Of a stretch of 64,000 nt of DNA, positions 10,240 to 21,931 are shown one piece after another (within the stretch, counting starts at the first letter, position 1; each line of letters starts with the position of its first letter). This DNA comes from Apophysomyces variabilis (taxonomy: Eukaryota > Mucoromycota > Mucoromycetes > Mucorales > Mucoraceae). The position numbers and the translations under genes were made by a program. Where the stretch lies: positions 211,810 to 275,809 of the forward strand of contig MZZL01000076.1 in NCBI GenBank assembly GCA_002749535.1, read 5' to 3'. The notes beneath the pieces were generated by a model, which worked only from the letters and a program-made list of their open reading frames with translations, had not been told where the DNA came from and ran no database searches.

Positions 10240-13200
10240 CAAAAATGTTGGTCATCCTCGATCAACTTCAGAAACACCAGCGAGCAGAGCCAACGGGGCG
10301 TGTTCGATCTCTTGATGGTTTTGAGCGTGAGAGGTTGCCGGATGGTACCAAACAGATTGGAATTCATCACTGAGGGCCAGTTTCAATCTATCTGTATGGA
10401 CCCAAGAATTGTACAGAGTGCCATCGACAGATTTGATCTTGTAAATGTTGGTGTCAGGGTTGGTATCAACTACTACATAAGGTCCTATCCATTGGAATTC
10501 TAGGCCATAACGACTTTCATGGTGTAGAAGCACATGATCTCCAATGTCAAATTCTTGGTGTGTCATAGCGGCATCCCATCATTCTTTGTCTTGCGAACTG
10601 ACTTTGTATACTTAATCTGCTGCAGTGTCGCGTGCTTCACATAGTTTATGCAAGTAAGACAGGCCATCTTCAGCAATAATCTGTGGATCGGTTTCAGTCG
10701 TGGTATCCATAAAGGGACGCAAAGGATCACCAGGTAAGCGAGGTTCATGGCCATAGGTCAAGTAAAAAGGACTGAATCGAGTTGTGCGATGTTTTCGGAT
10801 TCGGCATGCCCAAAGAGCAGTATCAATATAATCGTCCCAGCAATGGACAGCACCATTGACATATTTGCAAAGCATCTTCTTTAATGTGCCATTTAACTGT
10901 TCGCATTTACCATTGGTTCACAGATGGAAAGCTGAGGTGAACTTGTGATTTGTGTGGACCTTGGTGTTATACATCGCAACCACCTTGGACATGAAATTTG
11001 CACCGCGATCAGTCAAGATTTCTTCAGGGCAACCAAAACGCATCAGGATTTCTTCATAAATGAAAGTAGCGATTGCTTCACCAGTTGCATCTGGGACGGC
11101 GCGAGCGATTGGCCAATTTGTTGCATAGTCAACTGCTGTGAGAAGCTACCGATTACCATTCAGAGTTGTGGGAAGTTCACTGATGAAATCAAGATGCCAA
11201 TGAGAGAAGGCAGGTGGAACCTCTAAAGGTTTCATGGATGCGTGATGCATATTGCGCTCTGGGTTTGCTGCGAGTTGACATTGTAGGCATTTTGCTATCC
11301 AGTTATTGATATCCGACTGCATATCTGGCTACCACCAACGCTTGCACATCACATCAAACATTGTGAGCTGACCGGGATGCCCGAAACCATTGTGGTAACT
11401 GTTAACCAAGTCTGCTCACTTGGCACGGAGCATGTAGTGGACCTTATGGATCTTGCCATCAATCTTGACCTTGCGGAACACCTTACCATCCTTGAACTCA
11501 AAATGTTTCTCGTTTTTCAACAGGACTTCTTTTAGATCTTCAGGCCATTCTTCCTTGGGATGTGCGTAAAACTTTGGCCAGTTGGAATGAGGAACCAGTT
11601 GTGCACTGTAAACATATTGAGGCTCCAAGTCAGCTTCTTGTGATTCATCTAGGTGGTCTTGACGTCAGGATAGTGCGTCTGGGACATGGTTCTCCTGGCC
11701 GGGCTTGTATCGTATATCTGGATCAAACATTTTAAGGTCTGCCATCCACCAAGTAAGTCGTGGGGTTGGTTTCTTTTGGGTCCGGAAATAACGCAGGGGA
11801 TGGTGGTCTGTGTAGATAACGTAAGGTCTACCTTCCACAAAACATCTCCATGATTTCAATGCATGCAGGATTGCCAGCAGTTCCCTCTCTTGCGCAGGGT
11901 AATTCTTTTCTGCTGGGGAGAACTTTTTGGATTCAAATGCAATAGGGTGTCAGACGCCATGTTCATCTTCTTGCAACAACACTGCACCAACACCATAGTC
12001 TGATGCATCAGTCTCGATGATGAATGGTCGGTCCATGTTCGGAGGCTGTAATACTGGTGCACTGGTCATACGTTCCTTGATCTCCTCAAATGCTTTCTGA
12101 CAAGCCGCAGTCCATGTGATAGAGCGTTGCTTCGCACCTGTGCCCTTGGTAAGATCCATCAAAGGCAATGCAATGCTTGAGAAATTGTGAATGAACCTTC
12201 TGTAATAGGAACCGAGACTGATGAATTGACGCACCTCTTGGACGTTTGTAGGTTGGGACCAGTCTTGGATCGCTTTGATCTTGCTTGCTACTGGAAGTAT
12301 TCCTTGGGCAGAGACCCAGAAACCTATGAACTCCAATTCAGATTTATTGAATTCACACTTTTTGAGATTGGCGTATAGCTTTGCTTCTCGTAATTTGTCT
12401 AGTACCAAACAAATGTGTTCTTGATGTTCTTTGGGCGTTCTACTGTAGATTAGAATGTCATCCAAGTAGACCAGAGTGAATTTGTCCAAGTAATCTCCAA
12501 GCACAGAGTTCATCAATCATTGGAACGTTGGTGGAGCATTAGTTAAACTGAAAGGCAGTACCAAAAACTCGTATGAGCTATATTGAGTGTTAAAAGCTGT
12601 TTTAGGGACATCCTCTGGGTGTATACAGACCTGGTGGTAGCCACTCTTGAGGTCAATGCTGGAGAAATACTTTGCACTATCCAACTGTTTGAGACATTCA
12701 TCGATATGCGGCAGAGGGTAAGAATTATGATGTGTGACTTGATTGATAGCCCTGTAATCGATACAGAGACGCATAGAGCCGTCCTTCTTACGAACAAACA
12801 AAACCGGAGCTCCCCAAGGGGATATACTTTGATGGATAAGGCGAAGGTCAATAAGTTCCTTTAATTGCTTGCAGAGTTCGTCCAGTTCTTTCGGGCTCAT
12901 TTTGAAAGGTGGTCAATTGATTGGTGCAGCGTCTCCAGTATCAATGACATGTTCCACTTCGCGTTCTGGTGGCAGACCAGGGAGTGTGTCCTTGAAAATA
13001 TCAGAGTACTGCTTGATCAAGTTGTTAAATGATCCATTCATGTCCTTCACAGCATCGTTCATCAAGTATAGGAGGTATGCTTCTTTGGTTTGTTTCTTAT
13101 AGTTCATGTGCTGGAATTGCCAGCCAGATATCAAATACGACAGTTCAGGAACATAACGAGTGTATTTGGGTCGCAATATGTACGATTGTCCTTCATGGCG

Positions 13201-13719
13201 TATTTTCCAGCTATCCAGTTCCTAGTCGGGTTCTGGTTTTACATGTTTGAACCAGTCTTGTCTGAGAATTAGATCAAACTTAGTGTCAAGTATATAGGCG
13301 TCCCATTGTTGCTGGAATCCACCCCCCATACAGAGTTCCATAGAAACCTTCACATTTACTCCGATTCTGTGCCTGCCTGCCATTTCTACTTCCTGACCAT
13401 GTACTTCCTGCGCTGTTAGGCCTTGGGCTAACCATAGAGCAATATATGAGGATCCCGCGCCTGTGTCTAGCAGTGCTGTGGCTTCTCTCCCATTACACTT
13501 GATGGTATAAAGGGGCAGTTCCCTGGGCTTGATTGAATTCAGCGAGTTTAAATGTTCTTGGTCCATTCTGATGTCCTCAGGCATCATATCATCGGTAGCA
13601 GACATATACGAGGAAGATACTTCTTTATTAATTTCGATTGATTCCTTTTCTGGTACTTTCTCAGTACTCGCCTCAGGGGAGGATTTTTCTTCTATTATGC
13701 ACAGCTGACCTCCCTTCAC
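10240..13719 (-). pseudogene. gypsy-2 pol, lightly broken
   Basis: Minus strand, in order: an aspartic protease with an intact active-site motif LLDTGAGSSYIA (about 13480) ending DLILRQDWFKH; reverse transcriptase (12900-12350) with [26 protein letters not shown] and YLDDILIYSRT; RNase H with ETDASDYGVGAVLLQEDEHG (about 12010); an integrase zinc-binding part (KCLQCQLAANPERN, about 11300) and core (HLDFISELPTT, TDRGANFMSKV); and a GPY/F module (EFQWIGPYVVVD, about 10490). Several stops separate the blocks (for example after TNAPPTFQ, and after NLNGNR-like motifs in integrase). They sit where Trp or Gln is expected. Catalytic residues read correctly in the protease, RT, RNase H and integrase blocks. 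Confidence 0.85.
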
Positions 13720-13779
13720 AGCTGTGCTGGCTGAAAACCCTGACGTTTTCGGTCATGTTCTTCATTGAGTTCTTTGATC

Positions 13780-14648
13780 TTCTCACAGATTCTTGCAAGG
13801 CGGGATCGGCAATCGCGATGGATATGACCTTTCTTATTACACCAGTAACATACCAGGTCTGTGCGACGAGCGTTGGGCGTTATTCTGCTTGATCAGCTGG
13901 TAATGGCATCCAGATCCATAGGTTCAGGTTGAGAAGTTGAGATGGATTCCCAATGGACTTCGTTCGTGACAACCATTTGTCCCACACGCCTTCTGCTCTC
14001 ATAGGCCAAGGCAGCGTGAATGGCTCTATCCAAGGATTCTGGTTCTCGCATTAACACATAGACCCTGACTTCTTTCTTCAGTCCACGCATGAAATGGTCC
14101 ATGGCCTCTTCTTCAGTCATATTGGGAATCTCCAACTGGATATTCTGAAATTCATCAACATATGCTTCGATCGAACCAGTTTGCCATAACTCCGCTATCT
14201 TGTCACAAGCCATTTAGAGTGTGAAAACCGGGCGGAATTCTTCGTTCAAATGGCACTTGAAGGATCCCTACGTCCTTGGCTCTTCTTCCAACTGCTCAAG
14301 TCTGCGCCACTACATGTCAGCTCTTTCCCATAAAAGGGTAATGGCGTAATGCATTTGCTGGTCTGAATCAGCTTCCAGAAATTCAGCATAGCATTCCACC
14401 AATCGCAACTATCCATCGATGACAGCCACGTTACATTCTCTACTGTAAGTTTCTGGTTGGCAGGCATGCATCTTGGTCACTACGCCTGTTGTCTTGTCAT
14501 TCATCTGTATGGCCTTCTAGAAAGCTTGGGCCATCAGGGTAATCATATCTTCCATACTGGGTTGGCTTGACATACTTAGTTTCTCAAACGCTTCAATGGT
14601 ACTTGGTATTAAATTGTCAATTTGTTCTTCGTGGATACAATCTTGCAT
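13780..14648 (-). pseudogene. gypsy-2 gag, broken
   Basis: Starts at ATG 14648 (MQDCIHEEQIDNLIPS), 12 nt inside the LTR and overlapping the primer-binding site, as in gypsy-1. A Gag core is readable at 14213-13893 (ELWQTGSIEAYVDEFQNI, DHFMRGLKKEVRVYV), then a CCHC knuckle CYWCNKKGHIHRDC at about 13820-13860. In-frame stops occur at about 14520, 14430, 14310, 14270 and 14215. Confidence 0.8.
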
Positions 14649-14659
14649 CAGCTACCAAT

Positions 14660-15017
14660 TGTCGTGCGTGGTATTTTCTTCCTGATCTGAGTTTTCTTCC
14701 TGGCAAAGGTCAAACCCACTGGGGATCAAGGGTAACAAAAGAGATAGAGAATAAACAGATGATTGTCTTTATTGCTAAGCAAATTCATGGATATTTATAT
14801 TTTTTCTAAATCTAATTGTAACAATACTGATACAGTCGAGCATTTAAAATAAGTAAAATAAACGGGCAAGAGATTATGTAATGGTTTTGCTGAGCATGGT
14901 ACTCCTGGAGATGTTGCTCTTTTGTAATGAAGGCCGAAGCATTAAAGGTTTACCGTTTTTGGATCAAGGCTGATCTGAGCAAAAGGTTTGTGTCACTACA
15001 ACTTTGCAGGCACGACA
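14660..15017 (-). repeat. 5' LTR of gypsy-2
   Basis: 358-bp LTR, TGTCGTGCGT to GCACGACA. Its outer end is 50 bp from the 3' end of the tRNA-Trp gene. Confidence 0.9.
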
Positions 15018-15066
15018 CAACGACAAATGACACTTTAACAAAAAATTATACTAATTAATAATAATT

Positions 15067-15138
15067 TGAGGAGTGAGCGACTCGAACGCCCAGCCTTCAG
15101 ATCTGGAGTCTGACGCACTACCATTGTGCTAACCCCCC
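15067..15138 (-). tRNA. tRNA-Trp (CCA)
   Basis: The minus strand folds as a tRNA. The acceptor GGGGGGT pairs with ACTCCTC (some G-U pairs), the D-loop contains TTAGCACAATGGTAG, the anticodon loop is CTCCAGA (anticodon CCA), and the T-arm is GGGCGTTCGAGTCGCTC. It has a box A-like TAGCACAATGG and a box B-like GTTCGAGTC. An oligo-T terminator for this strand is at about 15040-15045 (AAAAAA on plus). No intron is seen. Confidence 0.85.
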
Positions 15139-15231
15139 CACATAAAATATTTTCCTGCCCAGAATATAAAGTACATACGCAGATTTTCATATACACCTTA
15201 TAAATTTTCCATCCTTAAGAAAAAAATGTCC

Positions 15232-15304
15232 GCTTCCTTAGCGCAGTTGGCAGCGCGTCAGTCTCATAATCTGAAGGTCGCCAGTTCGATCCTGGCAGGG
15301 AGCA
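15232..15304 (+). tRNA. tRNA-Met (CAU), elongator type
   Basis: Complete cloverleaf on the plus strand: acceptor GCTTCCT / AGGGAGC plus discriminator A, D-arm TTAGCGCAGTTGGCAGCGC, anticodon loop CTCATAA (CAT), T-arm GCCAGTTCGATCCTGGC. The CAU anticodon with a G-C first pair and TTCGATC T-loop suggests elongator Met. The oligo-T run that follows (15305-15322) is occupied at its far end by a solo LTR. Confidence 0.9.
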
Positions 15305-15322
15305 TTTTTATTTTATCTTTTT

Positions 15323-15649
15323 TGTCGTAGCACAAATCGCTCAACCAATCACGGCCAAGAACCTAACATGGTAATCTTCTCTTTTGCTCACGCATCCTCC
15401 CAAAAAGATATGAGTTACAAGAAGTCTTCCTTGACGATGATTTTATCGTAACACTCTCAGTCCATTTCCTTTTCTATTTTATAACTGTAACAGATTACAT
15501 AATTTAACTAGAACTAAAAAGATATAAATATTGGATACATTACAGAGAATAAAGCGCATCATCCTTCTATCTTATTTTTATTGTTCTCCTACTATTGTTT
15601 CTGTCTTCTTCTGGCCATTAGTTTTCCAGCTCAGACTATGGCAACGACA
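15323..15649 (+). repeat. Solo LTR, gypsy-1 family, 19 bp downstream of tRNA-Met
   Basis: 327 bp from TGTCGTAGC to GGCAACGACA. It aligns along its length with the reverse complement of the gypsy-1 LTR (CCAATCACGG, ATTACATAATTT, AAAAAGATATAAATAT, CTGGCCATTAG, CCAGCTCAGACTATGGC). It is diverged. TTTTT lies on each side, which could be the 5-bp target duplication made from the tRNA terminator, but the low complexity makes this weak evidence. Confidence 0.75.
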
Positions 15650-15676
15650 TTTTTGTTGTTATATTTGTCATTTTGT

Positions 15677-15980
15677 TGTCGTTTTTGTAAAGTCAATTCA
15701 CAGCTACTGTTTTGGATGCGAGTTGCCAATCAAGCTGGAATATAGAAATTGTAAAGGAACAGAAGTAAAAGATAAAAGTGTATGAGGGAATTTGATGATG
15801 TTTATTTTTCATAAACTATCCAAACTATTTATACATATAATATTTCTATAATTTTCTATGAAGCTAAAGATGTGAGAAGTATCTAGGAACTTCTTAGAAA
15901 CTAATCGCAACTTCAAGAACTTCTTAGAAGGCTTTAGCAAAAAGAGTCTTTGCATTCATGTGCCGATTCTGGCTCTAACA
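15677..15980 (+). repeat. LTR-like direct repeat, copy A
   Basis: About 304 bp beginning TGTCG and ending TAACA, with a second copy in the same orientation at 16340-16639. It has the TG...CA outline of an LTR and no coding capacity. It could be two solo LTRs, or the LTR pair of a small element. Copy A is richer in G and C than copy B. Confidence 0.65.
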
Positions 15981-15981
15981 T

Positions 15982-16339
15982 TGTCATATCTGCAAAATTG
16001 TAGTAATATAAACATTTTGGTCAGATCGGCCTTGGTCTAAAAACAGCAAATGTCTAATGCATTAGTCTTTATCACAAAATAGCAATATCTTCAAAAAGAC
16101 TATGCTCAGCAAAATTATTATATAATCTCTTGTCTGTTTATTTTACTTATTTTAAATGCTCATCTATCTCAGCATTATTATAATTAGTTTTAGAAAAAAT
16201 ATAAATATTCATAGATTTGTTTAGCAATAAAGAAAATTATCTATTTATTCTCTATCTCTCTTGTTACCTTTGATTCTCAATAGGTTTGACCTTTGCTAGG
16301 AAGAAAACCTAGATTAGGAAAAAAATACCATATACAACA
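15982..16339 (+). repeat. Solo LTR, gypsy-2 family, opposite orientation
   Basis: Exactly 358 bp, the same length as both gypsy-2 LTRs, and readable as their reverse complement with many differences (for example TGCTCAGCAAAA, ATTTTACTTATTTTAAATGCTC, TTTGACCTTTGC). Most differences are transitions that make this copy more AT-rich. It is sandwiched between copies A and B of the LTR-like direct repeat. Confidence 0.85.
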
Positions 16340-16639
16340 ATTTTTATAAAGTCAATTTATAGCTACTGTTTTAGATATAAGTTGCCAATTAAGCTGAAAT
16401 ATAGAAATTATAAAGGAATAGAAGTAAAAGATAAAAGTATACAAGGGAATTCAATGATGTTTATTTTTTACAAACTATCTAAAGTATTTATATATATAAT
16501 ATTTCTATAATTTTCTATGAAGCTAAAGATGTAAGAAGTATTTAGGAACTTTTTAGAAACCAATCATAACTTTAAGAACTTCTTGAAAGGCTTTAGTAAA
16601 AAGAGTCTTTACATTTATACACTAATTCTAACTTTGACA
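16340..16639 (+). repeat. LTR-like direct repeat, copy B (AT-shifted)
   Basis: Second copy of 15677-15980. Comparing the two, GGATGCGAG reads AGATATAAG, CAATCAAGCTGGAA reads CAATTAAGCTGAAA, and CTAATCGCAACTTCAAG reads CAATCATAACTTTAAG. Nearly all changes are G-to-A or C-to-T in copy B. Confidence 0.7.
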
Positions 16640-16779
16640 CATTGTGTTATTATTGTTACTAAATCTTAATCTCTAAAATTTAAACTTCTTTTATATAGAC
16701 CTTAAGATAGAAAAATGAATCAAATCAATTGTTAAAGTAGAAAAAATAGAAGAAGATAATGTTTGAGATTAGAGATCAG

Positions 16780-16960
16780 CAAGAATGAATATAAATGAAT
16801 AAACAAATATTCGTTTCTATTTGAATAATTTTTTGGATATTCTTATTCATTCGCTAAGCAAATGTGAATATTCTCATTCATTTGAATAAACAGACGAATA
16901 TTCTTAGCTTATTCGAATAACAGAGGCAATATTCATATTCGTTCAATTATTCATCATTGT
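16780..16960. repeat. GAATATTCG subterminal array (left end of hAT 2)
   Basis: Repeated palindromic GAATATTCG / TTCGAATAA-like motifs in both orientations within about 180 bp of the element end, matched by 25155-25340 at the other end. Likely transposase-binding sites, by analogy with other hATs. Confidence 0.6.
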
Positions 16961-17802
16961 ATGTAGAAATTATGAGTGAGTAATGTTCTCAATCTTATAA
17001 TTAAAGACAATGCCATTGTGTTATTATCGCTTTAACAAGGCTAATTGGTAACATAAAGTTGGCAAAAGGTTTTCTGAGAGTGAATGTAACAGCAAGTTAA
17101 ACGAACTCTAAATGAGCCCTTGAAGCTTAAGAGAAAAGTAAGAGCAAAATCACTTGGGAAAAGACATTTCACGAAAAAGAACAGAGAAGTAATGTTTTAT
17201 GGTCTAAAAAGCTTTATTCAGAAGAGAGTAAAGTTTTACTCCAGGAATCTACTAAAACACTTTTCCGAATTATTTCTGGCAACAAACAATTGCACTAAAA
17301 TGGAGTGAAAAACTTGGCGTGTGAAAAGCAACGTTTAGAGGGAGCAGAAGATGCTGGAATGGACAAATACTTATGGGCCATTCCAGCCATTTGCGGCCAC
17401 TAAACACTGTGACTTCGCCAGTACTCGAGTATGTTGGTATCCTCAACTGCTCTTGGCTCCGCTATATACTCAGCCAACTGATCCTGACACGGTCAACTCT
17501 GAAACAGGCGGAAACCAGGCGTTTGGGTGACGTTTTCGTGACGTGTAACGCGAAATTCCTTCTCCCGAGTTCCAGTCACATCGCGCCTTGCTTGCTCAAT
17601 ATATTCGGGCTCCCACTCTTGATCGCTCCACCATTGGAACTTGGTGCGAGGATCCAGTGACGTGGTGATTGAATACACTGGTATTCCTGTACGCGCATAA
17701 TACTTTTGCAATTTGTTTTGTGCTACTTCAGTTCTGTATCGCAGTACAGGACAATCCTAAAAAGGTCAACAACTGTTAGCATCATTCCCTACAGTAACAG
17801 TT

Positions 17803-18100
17803 GGGAATTACTACAGGCACTCCCTTCAGGCACTCTTCCCCCAATAATTTAGGCTCTGCTATCAGTCGAGTCAGTGAGTGCCGGGGAACATACGAATGTC
17901 TGGCAAACGCGGAGTGCCCAAAAGCTGGGAGTGCCCAAAAGAAGAGTGTCCCAATGACCAACAGTACACCAAAAAAGATATTACCAATATTACTATAATG
18001 ACACTGTATGAAAACAAAGTATGCTAACAATCAAAATAAAATTATCTGAAGAGTGGGAGTGTTTGAAAGAAGAGTGCCCATAAGTGAGAGTGTCCGAAAG
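17803..18100 (+). repeat. Left TIR of MULE-OTU
   Basis: About 300 bp, reverse-complementary to 22250-22536 with few differences. GAGTGCCC-type motifs continue beyond it to about 18200, probably part of the transposase-binding or promoter region. Confidence 0.85.
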
Positions 18101-18638
18101 TGGGAGTGTCCGAAAATGGAGTTCCCAGGACACGGAGAGTGCCTTAGCAGCAGGATGACCCAAGACGTGGGGACTTTATAAACTGAAGAATGCCCAAGAA
18201 GTGGGGATAAAGAAAAAAGAATAATGATATCCAAAGATTGGGGCATGTCTAAAGCCAGGAAAAGACGCAGGAGAGCTTTTTTTCTATGTAACAGGTAGTA
18301 GATAGCTTAATAAGTATGAGTTAAATATTGTAACAGATTAATAGAAGATATTCTAGTATTGACAGTTCAAATGTACAAACAGATTATACAGAATAATAGA
18401 TTTCTGTTATTCAATCGTCCTTTCAAATATAGTCAGACAATATGTTACTGTTCTACGGTTAAAATTTGTATATATATGAGGGGTAGCTTTTACAATCTAT
18501 GCCATATTGCAAGAGTTTTATTTCTCATAAGTCTATCTCAGCAGATTACAATGTAAGTAATGGCAGACCTCTTGTTGTAATTTAGTATAAGCGTTTCGGT
18601 ATTTATATAGTCTAATAGATCTATACGTTGCTATCAAG

Positions 18639-21600
18639 ATGATCAGTTTGCTTAACACCGAGTATATGTCAAAGGCAGAAGTGCTTGCTGCAGCCCAGGA
18701 GAAGGCAAAGGAGGCTGGATTTGCTGTTGTCACTAAAAGAAGCAACGATAAATCAATTTATATCAAGTGCGCCCATGGCGGCAAATACAAGAACACTCAT
18801 GGAGTAACTGAGGAATACCGTCAGTGTAACCGGTCAAGCATGAGATGCGACTGTCCATGGCAGATGCATGCTTCTTTTGAAAAGAATTCCCAGAAATGGA
18901 TTGTCCGCTTTGTGGAGAATGTTCAAGTGCATAACCATGACATGGCTGTAGACGTGAGGATTTATCACCAACACCGTCAGCCTACTGAAGTGATGAAAGA
19001 GAGGATCCTCTCTATGAGTAAGAGCGAAAATAGACCAGCAAAGATCTATGAAGAAATTAGGGAAGACGATGGTGCACCTGTTATGTCCATGAAGGATATT
19101 TATAACTTCCAGCAAAAGGTGTTTGCTCAAGACAGCAATGGTCGTTTCAGTAAGCTGTTCGAGTTTTTAATATCCTGCAACTATATTGTTCGCTACAAGT
19201 TGGCAGAGGACGGTAAAACGCTGAATGCCATTTTTGTCAGCCACTGCAATGCAATCGAGAAGGCCTTGCATTTTCCAGAGGTGGTGGTAATGGACGCTAC
19301 CTATAATACAAGTTCAACAAAGATGCCGCTTGTAAATATGGTGGGGATCAGCAACCTGGGAACAAAGAAGCTGCGCACTTTCATGATTGCCTCCGCCCTA
19401 GTAACTGACGAAAAGCGTGAATCATACGAATGGATCACTCACCAGATGAAATCTTTTATCTGGCAGTCGCGTGACCCTGGGTTATTCGTCACTGATAATG
19501 AAAAGGCGCTAATCGGGGCACTTGGAGAAGTGTTCCCGTTGTCAAATCATATTTTGTGCGCATGGCACATGCACATGCACCTTGAACATCGGTTTAAGGG
19601 TAGCTTTAAGGATGACAGCGGCGAGAAAGAGGAGCTACGATCAGTCATTACGAAGATGCTGTATTCGAGAACCGAAAAGGATTTCAAGGAAGCAGAAAGT
19701 AAATACCGAGAATTAGCAAAAAAGGCGACAAAGATCCAAGTTGACGATGAAAAGATCAAGAAGAAGAAAAGTCTGAAAGCAGATCATAAAAAGCCTTCTA
19801 GCGACCAATACAGCAAGGGCGAAAATTCGCCAGATCCAGTAAGTGAAGGACAAATAGGCGTACAAAGACAGAAAGTGTCAGAGAAAGAAGAACGAAAGAA
19901 GGCGATAGCTCAAAAGGAGAAGAAGATTCTCGAGTATTTGGATGGGTAAGTAGAACGTTAAAGAATTCCAGCCTGTTCCGTAAACATAAATAGGCTAACA
20001 TTATATCTAATAGAGTATTGCAATACAAGCATAAATGGAGTGGTCCATATGCCGAAAAATATCTACATCTATGTGCTAGATCAACGCAGCGTGTGGAGGG
20101 CACACACTGGCGTATTAAGGAGACGCTCCAGACAACCAGAAACCTGGTAAAGACTTTCAATGCAATCAATATTTGGATGTGCAAAACTGTACGTATATTG
20201 TAAACAAGGTTATTTGTAATACAGGGTTCATTAACCATAATTTGTATTTACATACAATAGGCCGAAGAAGAAAGAAAAGAATTCTTCACAGAAAAGCACA
20301 AGCGACCTGTTATTGACGAAGCACACACTGAGGTTATAAAGAACTTGCTTGGCAAAGCGTCTTTCTATGCAATCAATTGTGTAAAGCGATTGCTATGCAA
20401 GATATCTGAAAACGCAGAAGAAGCCAGCAAAGGAAATGCATCTAGCACAGAATGCATATGTCCCAAACGCATCAACTATGGTTTACCTTGCAAGCACACA
20501 ATATTGTTGGGAGAGCCGATCCCTTTGGAACTTATTCCTCTCCGTTGGCATCTTTCTACCTTCGAATGTAAGTTTTGATTGATTATATTTAACATGCAGC
20601 ATCGATACTTAGCGTTTATAGACATGAAAAACCCATTGACGTCAAAGTCCTCTGATACAAACGTTCGAGAAGAATGTTCATCTGTTATTTACCAGATTGA
20701 AGCGCTGTTTCAAAATGCAGAAACTGATCAGCAACGACTGGATCTGGTTGCTAAATTCAGGGCATTCATGAGCGAGTTGGTGCAACTAACACCTGTCAAA
20801 GACATTAAGCTTCCTAAGGTCAAAACAAAAGGTCGTCCTAAAGCAACCAAAGGCAAACGAAAGGCATCCAGTTTTGAAGAAACAGCAAAGGAAGCCAAGA
20901 GAAAAAAGAAGAAGCTGTCGAAGCAAAAGAAGGAAAAAAAGATGAAAACACACGAACTGCCACATAATGAGAACTTGTTTGTTCTTCCAGCCAAAAGAGG
21001 TCTTGAAGACAAGTATATTGAAGAGATCAAACGCAAACGGTAAAGTCAATAGTCTATTCTTCTGTGTAATTAATAATTTTATCCATAGGAATAAGGTTGA
21101 TTCTGCCATCAAACAATTGCACTTTAAGGTGAACTCTGCTATTCCACCAGAATGCTACAATGGCACGATTGATGTACAACCCGATGGATGGTGTGGCTTT
21201 CGGGCTATTTCCCGCCTTGTCAAGGATGACGAAGATGCATTCCCGCTTGTAAAGAAAGAGATGCTTGACACTCTTGACAAATATGCTACCATCTACCGAG
21301 ATGTGTTCCACTACGATATAGAAGAGTTATGAAGAATAGTCTCGTATGGCCAAGACTTAACCAAACCATACCCGCCATGCCCCATGAGCCACTGGTTTAT
21401 GTCTCCTTATTGCGTACAACTAGCGGCAGCCACTTATGAAACACCGATAGCAGTATACTCGGACGATGAAAGCAAAAACGCTATAGGCGACCTCATATAT
21501 CCGCCGTTACTCTATCTGCCTCACCATCGTCCAAGCAAGTCTGGAAATCCTATTCCGCTTATCCTCCATCATGTAAGCCATTGTCATTGGGTTACTCTTG

Positions 21601-21668
21601 ATCTTAAAAAGAATATCAAAATGACATGGCCAACCATTGACCACTTCTCTGAGTTAGCAAACAATTAA
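18639..21668 (+). CDS. MULE transposase with SWIM finger and C-terminal OTU-like cysteine protease domain
   Basis: Predicted exons 18639-19945, 20014-20188, 20261-20567, 20613-21039 and 21089-21668, joined in frame at GT-AG sites. The N-terminal part has a FAR1/WRKY-like zinc-binding region (CAHGGKYKN, RCDCPWQMHASF, VQVHNHDM). The MULE DDE core shows Asp in VVVMDATYN, Asp in LFVTDNEKAL, a CAWHMHMHLEHRF segment and Glu in STQRVEGTHW. A SWIM finger follows (CICPKRINYGLPCKH), then a very Lys-rich linker. The last exon is an OTU-like protease: catalytic Cys in QPDGWCGFRAIS (about 21192), and a His motif SHCHWVTLDL near 21585. One in-frame TGA at 21330-21332 falls between the Cys and His boxes; an ancestral CGA Arg would explain it. 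The transposase part looks intact. Transposition in cis and trans-acting deubiquitination are inferences from the domains. Confidence 0.85.
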
Positions 21669-21931
21669 TTAAACAGTCAACCTTATAAGGACGTTCTGGA
21701 TATATTTGTCAATCCAGAAAAAGAAGAAAAGTAATAACGTCACTGCAGACAAAGCCAGTTGTATAGAAATTATTAATGAATAAAAGCTTAATCTCATTTT
21801 CTTTATAGTACTCGATAAGATAAACTGTGTACATCAATTTCAAAGCCATATTACATATTTACATTAATAACGTCTCTTAGACATACTAAAAGATTAGGTA
21901 CAGAGAAGATATTGAGCCTTTATAAAGTTTT

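Larger units (their letters stand above)
9871..15017 (-). mobile_element. Ty3/gypsy LTR retrotransposon 2
   Basis: A 5147-bp minus-strand element with two 358-bp LTRs (9871-10228 and 14660-15017). It is flanked by CAAC on both sides (9867-9870 and 15018-15021), a likely 4-bp target duplication. Its gene order matches gypsy-1, and its protein motifs and primer-binding site are related, but its LTRs belong to a different family. It has fewer premature stops than gypsy-1 and is therefore probably younger or less mutated. It lies directly against gypsy-1, both inserted at the end of the inverted LTR whose tail is at 15018-15025. Confidence 0.9.

Noticed and set aside
15481..15649. A third LTR family near 4.1 kb and 15.5 kb
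   Set aside because: Both stretches turned out to match the reverse complement of the gypsy-1 LTR, so no third family is needed here.
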